NCBI GenBank assembly: GCA_963796675.1
Contig: CAWCMS010000005.1
Coordinates: 558,001-622,000 of the forward strand
From: CAWCDJ01 sp963796675
GTDB taxonomy: Bacteria; Acidobacteriota; Terriglobia; Bryobacterales; Bryobacteraceae
Direction of reading: 5' to 3'
DNA: 64,000 bases
The notes under the pieces are model-generated. The model was not told the DNA's origin. It was given only the letters and a program-made list of their open reading frames with translations, and made no database searches. This document shows, piece after piece, positions 1 to 8,687 of this stretch. Position numbers and translations under genes: made by a program. Position 1 is the first letter of the stretch; every line of letters begins with the position of its first letter.

Positions 1-1
1 A

Positions 2-1228
2 CGACGCTGGTGGATCGTCTGGGCGTTGTTCGGATCGACGGTTCTGAATTACTTCAACCGGCAAACCTTGTCGGTGCTGGCGCCGCTCATCTCGAAAGAA
101 CTGCATCTCAATCACAGCGACCTGTCGCATATCTTCGCGGCGTTTCAGGTGTCGTATGCGCTGACCTGGCTGCTCGGCGGGATCTTTTTGGACATAGTGG
201 GCACGCGCCTGGGACTTTCCATCGCGGTGATCTGGTGGTCCCTTGTCAGCCTGACAACGAGTTTTGCCAGCAGCGTTTCTTCGTTCAGCGCGCTGCGGTT
301 CCTGCTGGGCATCGGAGAAGGCTTCAACTGGCCGGGCGCCAGCAAAGCGGTGGCACAAAGCTTTCCGCCGCAGGAACGGGGCATGGCGGTCGCCATCTTC
401 GACAGCGGTTCCAGCATCGGAGGTGCGATTGCCGCACTCTCTATTCCGTGGATCGCACTGCGCTTCGGATGGCGGAGCGCTTTCGTGTTTTCGGGCGTCC
501 TCGGCTTTGTTTGGCTGGCCTGGTGGCTGTTGGCCTGCCCGCCGATGAAGAGCGGGGCCGGCGCGGAGAAGCGGGAAGCACCCGTGCGCCACACATTCCG
601 GCTATGGGTGCAGATGCTCGGCAAGCGTGAGACCTGGGCGATTGTGCTGGGACGCTCGCTCACAGATCCAGTGTGGTGGTTCTACGTGTTCTGGCTCCCG
701 CAGTATCTGAGCGACACTCGCGGGTTCAGCCTGGAAAAGATTTCCCTGTTTGCGTGGATTCCGTTTGTTGCCGCGGACGCCGGAAACTTCGCCGGCGGAT
801 ACATATCCGGTTTTTTGATCCGCCGCGGAATGCCGGTGCTGCGAGCACGCAAACTCGTGTGCGTCGTCAGCTGCATACCCATGCTGGCGGGGATTCCGGC
901 GGCGGTGGTGCAGAGTCCATTCTGGGCGTTGGCGCTGATCTGTGTGGCGCTATTCGGATATGCGGCGTGGTCGACGATGGGCTTGACTCTTCCTTCGGAT
1001 CTGTTTCCGCCGGATGTGGTCGCGTCCGTGACGGGCTTGAGCGGACTGGGCGCGGGTGCGGTTTCCACGATATTTACGCTTCTGATTGGTGCGTTGGTAG
1101 ATCGCTTCTCTTATCTGCCGGCATTCGTGGTGGCAGGAACCATGCCGTTGTTGGCAACGGCTGCGGTTTTGTTGCTGGTTCGAGGCGGCCTCGGAAGACA
1201 ATCCACCGAGGTCGATGTGGAGTCGTGA
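2..1228 (+). CDS. MFS transporter, hexuronate/sugar-acid type (5' truncated by window edge)
   Basis: Integral membrane transporter of the major facilitator superfamily, probably importing an organic or sugar acid by proton symport. The reading frame is open from base 2 and begins RRWWIVWALFGS, the cytoplasmic end and first helix of ExuT/anion:cation symporters, so the true start lies before the window and the TTG at 26 is not the start. The family motif LNYFNRQTLSVLAP follows, then about 11 hydrophobic helices, with GIGEGFNWPG near the middle of the N-terminal half. A Gfo/Idh oxidoreductase starts 18 bases downstream on the same strand, which points to uptake coupled to catabolism of one compound. 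The substrate cannot be told from sequence; sugar acid is the family default. Confidence 0.88.
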   Translation, partial: RRWWIVWALFGSTVLNYFNRQTLSVLAPLISKELHLNHSDLSHIFAAFQVSYALTWLLGGIFLDIVGTRLGLSIAVIWWSLVSLTTSFASSVSSFSALRFLLGIGEGFNWPGASKAVAQSFPPQERGMAVAIFDSGSSIGGAIAALSIPWIALRFGWRSAFVFSGVLGFVWLAWWLLACPPMKSGAGAEKREAPVRHTFRLWVQMLGKRETWAIVLGRSLTDPVWWFYVFWLPQYLSDTRGFSLEKISLFAWIPFVAADAGNFAGGYISGFLIRRGMPVLRARKLVCVVSCIPMLAGIPAAVVQSPFWALALICVALFGYAAWSTMGLTLPSDLFPPDVVASVTGLSGLGAGAVSTIFTLLIGALVDRFSYLPAFVVAGTMPLLATAAVLLLVRGGLGRQSTEVDVES

Positions 1229-1246
1229 AGCGAAAGGAGTCTTGAG

Positions 1247-2578
1247 ATGGCGAACGACGTTTCTCGTAGAGCTTTTGTCGCGGGTGGCCTGGCGGCCGCC
1301 CTCCCGTTTACGGCACGATCTTATGCCCGGATCCTGGGTGCGAACGATCGGATTCAAATCGGCGAAATCGGCTGCGGCCATCGGGCGAACGGCCATCGCG
1401 CGATGCTCAAGAAGTCGGCGCAGACGGATCCGAAGTTCGACGTACGGAGTGTCTGTGATCTCTGGACCGTCAATCGCGAACGAGCGGCCGCCGATGTGCA
1501 GCGGCTGTTCGGCGCCAAGCCCAAAACCTTTAAGTATTCCGAAGAATTGCTCGCGGACAAGGATCTGGATGCGGTGATGATCGCCACAGGCGACCACCAG
1601 CACGCGCGAATTCTCGCCGAAGTGGTAAGGGCCGGTAAGGACTGTTACTGCGAAAAGCCCATGGCCAACACGCTGGAAGACGCGAAACTGGCGCGCGACA
1701 CCGTCAAGGCCAGCAAGCAGGTGGTGCAGATGGGGTCGCAGTGGCTGAGCGATCCGTACCAGCACCAGGTGAGAGACATGGTGCGGAGCGGGAAGCTGGG
1801 CAAGATCGTGTCGGTAGACCAGAGTTGGAATTTCAATGGTCCCCGCTGGGATGTTCCGAAGAGTCCCGATATCGCAGCGCTCCGGGAACAGGATACGGAT
1901 TGGAATCGATGGCTGCTGGGGCGCAAACCGCGACCGTTCGATCCTCGAGTCTACTTCGAATTCCGTATCTTCAAGGAATTCTCCGGTGGAATCACCGACC
2001 AATGGTATAGCCACGGGTCGGGCCTGACCCACTTTTACCTGGATACGTTCATTCCGGACGACACCGTATCGAACGGGGGAATTTTCGCCTGGCACGACGT
2101 TCGTGAAAACCCTGATACCTTCCAGTGCCTCTCGACATTCGGGCAGAAAGAGGTGCTGTACTCGTACTCCACGACCTTCGGCAACAGCTATGGCGATCAT
2201 ACGATCATCCGCGGCCAACACGGAACCCTGTACTCACCAGGCGGCGAAGGAAGCCCGCAGTGGTGGTTCGTGCCGGAGACTCGGAGCGGTTGGGGCTCAA
2301 ATGTGGTGTTCGACCTGAAAACCGGTAAGGGCAAGCCGGAGTTGGTGACCATTCCAGGCCACCCGGAAGTGCCCCCGGTGGATCAGGACGACAATCTGAA
2401 ATATCACACAGACGACTGGTTCCGCTCGATGCGCAATCGCGGTACGCCCAATGGCAACATTGATACGGGGTTCGCGCACGCAGTGGCCGTGGTGATGGCC
2501 ACCAGGAGCTATCGCGAAGGGAAGAAGATGTACTGGGATCGGAAGAACGAGCAGATTCTGGATCATCCGCCCGCATAA
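1247..2578 (+). CDS. Gfo/Idh/MocA family oxidoreductase with Tat-type N-terminus
   Basis: NAD(P)-dependent oxidoreductase of the Gfo/Idh/MocA family (443 aa), probably acting on a sugar or sugar derivative. An AAAGGAG ribosome site lies just upstream of the ATG. The N-terminus SRRAFVAGGLAAALPF is a twin-arginine export signal, followed by a Rossmann domain (IGEIGCGHRANGH) and the family's catalytic EKP in YCEKPMAN near residue 136. The C-terminal alpha/beta domain is full length. Tat-exported members are very common in Solibacter-type acidobacteria and in planctomycetes, where a periplasmic site is assumed because the cofactor is loaded before export. It sits between the MFS transporter and an aminotransferase in one presumed operon. 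The substrate is unknown. Confidence 0.9.
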   Translation: MANDVSRRAFVAGGLAAALPFTARSYARILGANDRIQIGEIGCGHRANGHRAMLKKSAQTDPKFDVRSVCDLWTVNRERAAADVQRLFGAKPKTFKYSEELLADKDLDAVMIATGDHQHARILAEVVRAGKDCYCEKPMANTLEDAKLARDTVKASKQVVQMGSQWLSDPYQHQVRDMVRSGKLGKIVSVDQSWNFNGPRWDVPKSPDIAALREQDTDWNRWLLGRKPRPFDPRVYFEFRIFKEFSGGITDQWYSHGSGLTHFYLDTFIPDDTVSNGGIFAWHDVRENPDTFQCLSTFGQKEVLYSYSTTFGNSYGDHTIIRGQHGTLYSPGGEGSPQWWFVPETRSGWGSNVVFDLKTGKGKPELVTIPGHPEVPPVDQDDNLKYHTDDWFRSMRNRGTPNGNIDTGFAHAVAVVMATRSYREGKKMYWDRKNEQILDHPPA

Positions 2579-2607
2579 CGACTTTCATTCGAACGAACGA
2601 CTTGGTC

Positions 2608-3990
2608 ATGGCCAGAGAATACAGTTTGACTCCAAAGTGCGTTGCCCGCGTGGAAACCGCGTTCCGCAGGATGGTCACCGAGTTTCCGGTGCCGCAATCG
2701 ATCCCGATTCTGAAGAAGCTTCACGCGATCGAGCCGGTGGCGATGCGCGGCCAACCGCCGGTGGTTTGGTCGCACGCCAGCGGCTTCCAGGTCGCGGATG
2801 CTTGGGGAAACCAGTGGATCGACTGGTCTTCGGGCGTCCTGATCACGAATGCGGGGCATGGCCGCCGGGAAATTGTGGATGCCATCTCCGGGCACGCCTC
2901 GTCCGAGTTGCTGACTAACTATTGCTTCCCGAGCGAAATCCGTATGCGGATGGTGGAGAAGCTGACGGGGATGCTTCCGGCGCCTCTCGAAAAGGTCTTC
3001 CTGCTGACCACGGGCTCGGAGACGGTAGAATGCGCGATCAAGCTCTGCCGCACCTACGGCGTCCGCGCCGGCGGACGACAGAAGCATGTCATTGTTTCTT
3101 TTGACAACGGGTTTCACGGACGGACGCTGGGGGCCCAGCAGGCGGGTGGAATTCCGGCCCTCAAGGAGTGGATTGTCAATCTCGATCCGGGGTTCGTGCA
3201 GGTGCCTTTTCCCGACGGCTTCCGCACCGAAGATAACTCGTTCGAGGCCTTCGAGCGTGCGTTGAGCGCGCAAAATATCCAACCGGAAAATGTCGCCGGC
3301 GTGCTGCTGGAGACCTACCAGGGCGGAAGCGCGGCGTTTGCGCCGGCGCCGTACATACAGGCCTTGCGCCAATGGTGCACCGGCCACAATGCGCTCCTGG
3401 TTTGCGATGAAGTGCAGGCGGGCTTCGGGCGTACGGGAAAACTTTGGGGCTTCGAGCATTACGGAATCGTGCCCGACCTGGCACTGTTCGGCAAGGGCAT
3501 CTCGAGCTCACTGCCGCTATCGGCCGTCGCCGGACGTGCCGATGTGATGGATCTGCAGCCGCCCGGCAGCATGACATCCACGCATACGGGCAATCCGATC
3601 TGTTGCGCAGCGGCACTGGCGTCGATTGACCTGCTGCAAAAAGAAGGTCTGACGGAGAATGCCCGACAGATCGGCGAAATCCTGCATGAGGGCCTTCGCA
3701 AGCTGGCGAACCGGTTCCCGCAGATCGGACACGTGCACGGCAAAGGACTGGTGGCCGGTGTCTCCTGCGTGAAGCCTGGGACGAAGGAGCCTGACGGCGA
3801 TCTCGCGTGGAACGTCGTGGAGCGCTCGATCGAACGCGGCGTCCTGATGTTCAGCCCGGTCGGTTACGGGGGAGCTACGGTGAAGATCGCGCCTCCATTG
3901 GTGATTCCCGAGGCCGCCATGCGCGAAAGCCTGGAAGTGCTCGAAGAAGCATTCGCCGAATCGGCAGACAAGGGGATGGCCGTAGCATAG
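2608..3990 (+). CDS. Class III (pyridoxal phosphate) aminotransferase
   Basis: Fold type I, class III aminotransferase of the 4-aminobutyrate/acetylornithine/glutamate-semialdehyde group (460 aa). It transfers the omega-amino group of an amine or omega-amino acid to a keto acid. Visible features are the TTGSETVECAIK phosphate-binding stretch, NGFHGRTLGAQ, the cofactor aspartate in LVCDEVQAGFGRTG, the Schiff-base lysine near residue 296 in LFGKGISSS, and STHTGNPICCAA near the C-terminal domain. I chose the ATG at 2608 over the TTG two codons upstream; neither has a strong ribosome site. The stop TAG directly abuts the ATG of the next gene, so the two are probably co-translated. An amino-sugar or amino-polyol role would fit the two flanking Gfo/Idh enzymes, but this is inference. 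Confidence 0.9.
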   Translation: MAREYSLTPKCVARVETAFRRMVTEFPVPQSIPILKKLHAIEPVAMRGQPPVVWSHASGFQVADAWGNQWIDWSSGVLITNAGHGRREIVDAISGHASSELLTNYCFPSEIRMRMVEKLTGMLPAPLEKVFLLTTGSETVECAIKLCRTYGVRAGGRQKHVIVSFDNGFHGRTLGAQQAGGIPALKEWIVNLDPGFVQVPFPDGFRTEDNSFEAFERALSAQNIQPENVAGVLLETYQGGSAAFAPAPYIQALRQWCTGHNALLVCDEVQAGFGRTGKLWGFEHYGIVPDLALFGKGISSSLPLSAVAGRADVMDLQPPGSMTSTHTGNPICCAAALASIDLLQKEGLTENARQIGEILHEGLRKLANRFPQIGHVHGKGLVAGVSCVKPGTKEPDGDLAWNVVERSIERGVLMFSPVGYGGATVKIAPPLVIPEAAMRESLEVLEEAFAESADKGMAVA

Positions 3991-5256
3991 ATGTCCAATA
4001 CAGAGATCCTGATTGTCGGCGGAGGCATGATCACTCATGATCAGCTTCTGCCGGCGGTGTATCAAATGCAACGGCAGGGGCGGCTGGGAGAAATCAGCGT
4101 CTGCGCCCAACACCCGCGGACGGTGCGTGCGCTGAAGGCGAGCACCACGCTGGCGGAAGCATTTCCCGGGCAGTCATTTCGGGCCTATCCGGAAAGCGGC
4201 CACGCGGACCAACCACAGCCGGAGTTGTATCGCCGGGTCATCGAACGGATGAAGCCCGGCGGGATCGTCGTGGCAGCGGTGCCGGATCAGCTTCATTTCG
4301 ATGTGATCATGGCCGCGCTGCGGCGTGGCCTGCATGTCTGCGCCGTCAAACCACTGGTGCTGCGGTATGACGAGGCGCTGGAGATTCAGCGTGTGGCGTA
4401 CGAGCGCGGCCTGGTAGTGGGCGTGGAGTATCATAAGCGGTTCGATGATCGCAATTTGATCGCTCGCCGTAACTACCGCGCCGGCCTCTTCGGCGAATTC
4501 CGGCTTGGCTCCGCATGGCTGCTCGAGAAGGCGTACTACCGCAGGTCCAATTTTCAGAACTGGTTCACCAAGGAGAATTCGGACGCGTTCACTTACGTCG
4601 GCTGTCATTATGTCGACCTGGTGCACTTCATCACTGGCCTGGAGCCGGCGGCAGTCAGCGTGTACGGGATTCCGGACCGCTTCCCGAACGGAAACTCCGG
4701 CTACCTTTGGACGGACGCACGCGTAATCTGGAGCAATGGCGCATGCCTGAACGTTCAGAATGCACTCGGTTTTCCGGACAGCGCGCCCGGGGCGAACGCA
4801 CAGGGGTTGGTGTTGTATTGCCAAGGCGCGAACGATGGCGCGTTGATCTCGCATTCGGACCAGTTGCGCGGCGTTCGGTACTCGTATTCCGAATCCGGCG
4901 CAAATGCCGGCCCAACGACCTATGCGGAGCCGAATCCAGATTACTTTCAATATCTGGATTTGGGCGGTCCTGGCTTGACCCCAACGGGTTACGGATTCCG
5001 GTCAGTCGAATACATCCTGCAACGCTGTATTCAGGTTGAATCGGAAACGCGGGGCCTGGCCGCGCGGCAGCGTCTGTTGCGCGAGTTCGACTCGGCCGGA
5101 CTGATGGCGACGCCGGGCAACAGCAGTCATAACGAACGAGTGATCGAGGCAGCGAGAGAATCGATACTCGCCGGTGGCCGGATGGTAGAGATTTCCAGTG
5201 CCGGGGCCTTTGAGGCGATCGCTTCGAATTCGGACGCTGGTTCCGGGGAATCCTGA
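3991..5256 (+). CDS. Gfo/Idh/MocA family oxidoreductase (cytoplasmic)
   Basis: Second Gfo/Idh/MocA oxidoreductase (421 aa), without a signal peptide and therefore cytoplasmic. The N-terminal Rossmann motif is ILIVGGGMITHDQL. The usual catalytic EKP is changed to VKP in CAVKPLVLRYDEAL, so the lysine and proline are kept and the glutamate is lost. A second conserved patch is VGVEYHKRFDDRNL. It starts on the base after the aminotransferase stop codon. With the transporter, first oxidoreductase and aminotransferase it forms a four-gene operon that could import, oxidise and transaminate an aminated sugar or inositol-like compound. The substrate is not deducible. The gene ends 18 bases before a repeated palindrome. 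Confidence 0.85.
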   Translation: MSNTEILIVGGGMITHDQLLPAVYQMQRQGRLGEISVCAQHPRTVRALKASTTLAEAFPGQSFRAYPESGHADQPQPELYRRVIERMKPGGIVVAAVPDQLHFDVIMAALRRGLHVCAVKPLVLRYDEALEIQRVAYERGLVVGVEYHKRFDDRNLIARRNYRAGLFGEFRLGSAWLLEKAYYRRSNFQNWFTKENSDAFTYVGCHYVDLVHFITGLEPAAVSVYGIPDRFPNGNSGYLWTDARVIWSNGACLNVQNALGFPDSAPGANAQGLVLYCQGANDGALISHSDQLRGVRYSYSESGANAGPTTYAEPNPDYFQYLDLGGPGLTPTGYGFRSVEYILQRCIQVESETRGLAARQRLLREFDSAGLMATPGNSSHNERVIEAARESILAGGRMVEISSAGAFEAIASNSDAGSGES

Positions 5257-5274
5257 TGCGGGCGCTACTGCGCT

Positions 5275-5330
5275 GACCGTGAGGTCTCTTGCCCTTGCGC
5301 GCGCGCTCCCTCACGGTCGCGCCTCTGTGT
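5275..5330. repeat. Intergenic palindromic repeat, copy 1 (REP-like)
   Basis: A 56-base sequence between two converging genes. The arms GACCGTGAGG and CCCTCACGGTC can pair around a loop of about 23 bases that contains CTTGCCCTTGCGCGCGCGCT. The same 56 bases recur at 61240-61295 with only five substitutions and no indel, again outside genes. It could be a dispersed REP-like element and could serve as a bidirectional terminator here. Only two copies lie in this window, so its genome-wide abundance is inferred. Confidence 0.7.
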
Positions 5331-5378
5331 TGACAGAGGGAGTGGGTTGGTTTTGGAACGAAACTTCGCGGCGGCGTA

Positions 5379-6659
5379 CTAGGCCACAGTCATCGAATTT
5401 TCGAATAGCAAGGCCAATTCCTCGGGCCCGACAGGCCGTGGCGCCAACTTGGTGACGCGGTGCTGTGGCAGCGTTCCTTCGACCAGTGCCGGTATATCCT
5501 GCGAGGTATAGCCGAGATCTCGAAGACTCCTCGGAGTTTTCAGCCGCTGCATGTACCAGACGATGCGGTCCGCCAGAATTTCTCCAGCGTCTTCCCGCCG
5601 GCAATTCGAAATGTCGACGCCGAGCGCCGCGGCAGCCTCCAGGTGGCGATCGGGAGATGCCGCCGCGGTATAGCGGAAGACGGCGGGAGCGTTCAGAATC
5701 ACCGAGAAGCCGTGCGGCACGAGCGGATGATCGGTGGGATAACCGGCCGTACGATAACTCTTGACCTGCCCCGAGACCGGGTATGACATTCCATGCGGCA
5801 GATGCACGCCGGCATTTCCGAAGCCGACGCCTGCGTAACACGCCGCTAATAACATGTTGGAGCGCGCTTCGTCATCGTCAGGGTCCTCAACCGCGCGAAC
5901 CAGGAAGCGTGACACCATTCGCAAGGCCTGCAGAGACCAGATATCGCTGATCGGATTCGAACCCTGATAGGCGGGCCGGAGCAGCGGTCGCTCGGGAAGG
6001 GGCCGTTGCGTGAACGGGAGCGCCGTATAGGACTCGATAGCGTGGCTCAGGATATCCAACCCACTGGAGGCCGCCACCTGCAGCGGCATCGTGCGAGTAT
6101 TCCGAGGGTCCAGAAGCCCGAGCGTCGGTTTCAGGCGGCGATTCGCAATCCCGGTTTTTGCGTGCAGGCGGCTCAGATCGAAAATGCTGACGCCGGTCGT
6201 CTCGCTTCCGGTTCCAGCCGTGGTGGGGATAGCGATCAGAGGTTTCAGCGGCCCGGGCACAGGCAGACCCTTGCCAATCGGCGGATTCACATAGTCCAGG
6301 AAATCCGCAGGAGGGTAGGTCGAGTAGAGATTTACAGCTTTGGCGGTATCGATCGTGGATCCGCCGCCGACCGCGACGATTGCCTCAAATGACGACTGCT
6401 GAGCGAAGGCGATTGCGTCCAGAAGTGACTCGTCGTTCGGTTCGACGCGCACCCGATCGTACAAACGGTGCGAGATGCCGTGCGTGTCGAGTGACTCCAG
6501 GGCGGTTTGAACCGGAGGCAATCGTGTCAGCACCGGATCGGTGAGGACCAGGGCGCTACGGGCTCCAAGGTCCGCCAGGTCCATACCGACCTCTCTGGTT
6601 ACTCCGGGACCAAAGCGGACATTCGCGACTGCCATTTCAAACGCGATTTCGTTACGCAT
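5379..6659 (-). CDS. Iron-containing alcohol dehydrogenase, hydroxyacid-oxoacid transhydrogenase (ADHFE1)-like
   Basis: Group III metal-dependent alcohol dehydrogenase (426 aa). Along most of its length it matches what I know of mammalian ADHFE1, which couples oxidation of a 2- or 4-hydroxyacid to reduction of 2-oxoglutarate using bound NAD. Landmarks are the NAD-binding AVGGGSTIDTAKAV, TTAGTGSETTGVSIFD, the metal-site run SGLDILSHAIESYT, RPAYQGSNPISDIW, NAGVHLPHGMSYP and PHGFSVILNAPAVF, and the ending GTLPQHRVTKLAP. It is the last gene of a four-gene minus-strand operon behind a DapA-family aldolase. That suggests the aldolase pathway makes a hydroxyacid or aldehyde that this enzyme disposes of. 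An ordinary NAD alcohol dehydrogenase is the alternative. Confidence 0.85.
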   Translation of the reverse strand: MRNEIAFEMAVANVRFGPGVTREVGMDLADLGARSALVLTDPVLTRLPPVQTALESLDTHGISHRLYDRVRVEPNDESLLDAIAFAQQSSFEAIVAVGGGSTIDTAKAVNLYSTYPPADFLDYVNPPIGKGLPVPGPLKPLIAIPTTAGTGSETTGVSIFDLSRLHAKTGIANRRLKPTLGLLDPRNTRTMPLQVAASSGLDILSHAIESYTALPFTQRPLPERPLLRPAYQGSNPISDIWSLQALRMVSRFLVRAVEDPDDDEARSNMLLAACYAGVGFGNAGVHLPHGMSYPVSGQVKSYRTAGYPTDHPLVPHGFSVILNAPAVFRYTAAASPDRHLEAAAALGVDISNCRREDAGEILADRIVWYMQRLKTPRSLRDLGYTSQDIPALVEGTLPQHRVTKLAPRPVGPEELALLFENSMTVA

Positions 6660-6689
6660 AGGTGAATGATCTCTATCTTAGAACCGGCC

Positions 6690-7688
6690 CTAGCCGAGCC
6701 AGCGATCGCGGTTCGATTCAACGAAGCTGTCGTCGTTCAGGTGAGGATAGGCGGCGCAGACACGGTCGATCTCTGCCGCCTGACCGGGTGAGAGCGTCTC
6801 CTCCGGATCCAGGCACCAGATTCCTTCGAGCAATCCCTGGCGGCGGAGAATCTCATGTATCCCGGGGATGCAGCCGTGAAAGGAATGGGCGAAATCGAAG
6901 ATCGCGGCATTCGCATCGGTAAGCTCGGATGCCAGGCTGAGCCAGGTGGAGAGGCCAGGATCGCGATGAATACAATCCAACATCTCAACCGCTTTGCGGG
7001 TCCACACGGCCCACTGTCCGAGCAGCCCGCCGACCATACGGAGACTGCGGAACGAGGTGATCAGGTCGAGGACGATGTGATCGTCGTTTCCGGTGTAGAG
7101 TGCAATCTCGTGGGCTCGTCCCGATTCGGCAACGCCGCGCAGAACATCGAGAGTTTGGTACCGGTTGAAGGGTGCGATCTTAATGGCGATCACGGACTCG
7201 AGCGCCGCGAAACTCCGCCAGAACGCGCCATCGAGCACGCGCCCTCCCACAGCGGGCTGGAGGTAGAAGCCGATAATCGGCAGAATCTCGCCAACCGAGC
7301 GGGCATGCTCGATCAGCTCTTCATTGCCGGCGCGGGCGAGCGCTCCCAAGCTAAGGAGAGCGGCATGATACCCGAGCCGTGCGGCGCATTCCGCCTCCGC
7401 GCGGGCTTGCCTGGCGGCGCCGCATACGCCGGCGATCCGGACAACGCTTTTGCCGCGCATCTCTTCTGCCGCGAGCGCCAGCACCGCCTCGTACAAGCCG
7501 GCCTCGCGAATCGCGAATTGCGTGGTGTGAACGCCCACGGCCAGGCCTCCCGCCCCGGCATCCAGGTAGTATCGCGTGAGAGCGCGTTGGCGCCGTTCAT
7601 CCATCTTCCGCTCCCGCGTAAGAGCCAGCGGGTGAGCTGGGATCACTACGCCCGCAGCCAAACTCGCCCGCCAGTTAGAACTGACCAT
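6690..7688 (-). CDS. Dihydrodipicolinate synthase (DapA)-family aldolase/dehydratase
   Basis: Class I aldolase-superfamily TIM barrel of the DHDPS/N-acetylneuraminate lyase family (332 aa from the chosen ATG). The likely Schiff-base lysine is in VIAIKIAPFNRYQTL and the tyrosine equivalent is in IIGFYLQP. The family glycine-rich entry GAGGLAVGVHTTQF is also present. The start at 7688 has an AGGTG ribosome site 6 bases upstream and overlaps the end of the preceding epimerase gene by 14 bases, so the pair is translationally coupled. It is unlikely to be lysine-biosynthetic DapA: it lies among an epimerase and a hydroxyacid dehydrogenase, and catabolic 2-keto-3-deoxy-sugar-acid aldolases or dehydratases share this fold. 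The exact reaction is unknown. Confidence 0.82.
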   Translation of the reverse strand: MVSSNWRASLAAGVVIPAHPLALTRERKMDERRQRALTRYYLDAGAGGLAVGVHTTQFAIREAGLYEAVLALAAEEMRGKSVVRIAGVCGAARQARAEAECAARLGYHAALLSLGALARAGNEELIEHARSVGEILPIIGFYLQPAVGGRVLDGAFWRSFAALESVIAIKIAPFNRYQTLDVLRGVAESGRAHEIALYTGNDDHIVLDLITSFRSLRMVGGLLGQWAVWTRKAVEMLDCIHRDPGLSTWLSLASELTDANAAIFDFAHSFHGCIPGIHEILRRQGLLEGIWCLDPEETLSPGQAAEIDRVCAAYPHLNDDSFVESNRDRWLG

Positions 7689-8679
7689 TGCGCACCTCAA
7701 AATGGGTCGGCTTGTTCAGTGTCGGGCTGCCGGCGCGGATCCAATCCGCAATCCTCACGATCATCGGCTCCGGGCTCATGGTGGGCGCACCCATCAGGCT
7801 CCAACAGAGAGAAGCATCACTCAGCAGGGCGGTTTCCGACTCCTCTCCTTCCAGTACGGGAGCGACTCCAAAGATCTGGCCGAATCGTTCCGCAATAGAC
7901 CGTATGCGAAGCACCTCCGGCCCCGTCACGTTGAGGACAAGCGGCGGCGTAGCGGCACACTCGAGCGCACGCAGGCAGATCGAATTTGCGTCGGATTGCC
8001 AGATCACATTCACGGAGCCCATCGCCAGCGGCACCGGCTGCCTTTCCCACACGCGCTGGCCGAGATCAAGCAAAACGCCGTATCGGAGCTCGACCGCGTA
8101 ATTGAGCCGGATAAACACCATGGGCGTGTCATCGCGGACAGAGTAGTATTCGAAGACCCGCTCGCGGCCGAGCACCGACTGTGCGTATTCGCCAATCGGC
8201 GAGGGCGGTGTGGTCTCGGCAACAGGGCGGGCGCTCAGCGGGTAGACGTTGCCGCTCGAGAGAGCCACGATGCGGAAACCGCGGAAGCGCTCGCCCACAA
8301 AACCGGGCAGCAAGACATTCGTGGCCCAAGTCAGCGGCTGATTGTCCGCCGAACCGAATTTGCGGCCCGCCAGAAAGATGACGTTCGGACAGTCCGGCAG
8401 GCGGGCGAGCTGTGCGCGATCCAGCAGGTCGCAGCGAATCGTCCGGACACCGCAGTCTCTGAGCTGCCTTTCTGCATCCTCGGACGAGAATCGGGATGCT
8501 GCGAAAATCTCGCATGAAGATCCTGCTTCGTCGGCGGCGCGGCGCGCCAGGCGGGCCATGGAAGGCCCCATCTTTCCACCCGCGCCGAGGATCAGGATGT
8601 CGCCTTTCAGTCGCCGCATGAGGGCGCGGTCGCTTTCGTTCGGGCGGGAGAGTTCTTCTTCTAAATGATCCAGAGTCAT
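7675..8679 (-). CDS. NAD-dependent epimerase/dehydratase (extended SDR-like)
   Basis: Rossmann-fold protein of 334 aa related to sugar-nucleotide epimerases. The nucleotide-binding loop ILGAGGKMGPSMA differs from the classical GxxGxxG by an inserted lysine and methionine. The SDR serine is in VALSSGNVYP, but no clear YxxxK follows, so catalysis may differ from GalE. A C-terminal region with LNVTGPEVLRIRSIAERFG binds substrate in the family. I chose the ATG at 8679, nine bases after the GNAT gene stop, rather than an upstream in-frame start that would overlap that gene. It overlaps the next gene by 14 bases. Presumed part of a sugar or sugar-acid catabolic operon. Confidence 0.8.
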   Translation of the reverse strand: MTLDHLEEELSRPNESDRALMRRLKGDILILGAGGKMGPSMARLARRAADEAGSSCEIFAASRFSSEDAERQLRDCGVRTIRCDLLDRAQLARLPDCPNVIFLAGRKFGSADNQPLTWATNVLLPGFVGERFRGFRIVALSSGNVYPLSARPVAETTPPSPIGEYAQSVLGRERVFEYYSVRDDTPMVFIRLNYAVELRYGVLLDLGQRVWERQPVPLAMGSVNVIWQSDANSICLRALECAATPPLVLNVTGPEVLRIRSIAERFGQIFGVAPVLEGEESETALLSDASLCWSLMGAPTMSPEPMIVRIADWIRAGSPTLNKPTHFEVRNGQF

Positions 8680-8687
8680 TGAGGGGC

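Noticed and set aside
26..630. TTG at base 26 as the start of the transporter gene
   Set aside because: The frame is open to the left edge and the residues before it match the conserved N-terminus, so the gene starts outside the window.
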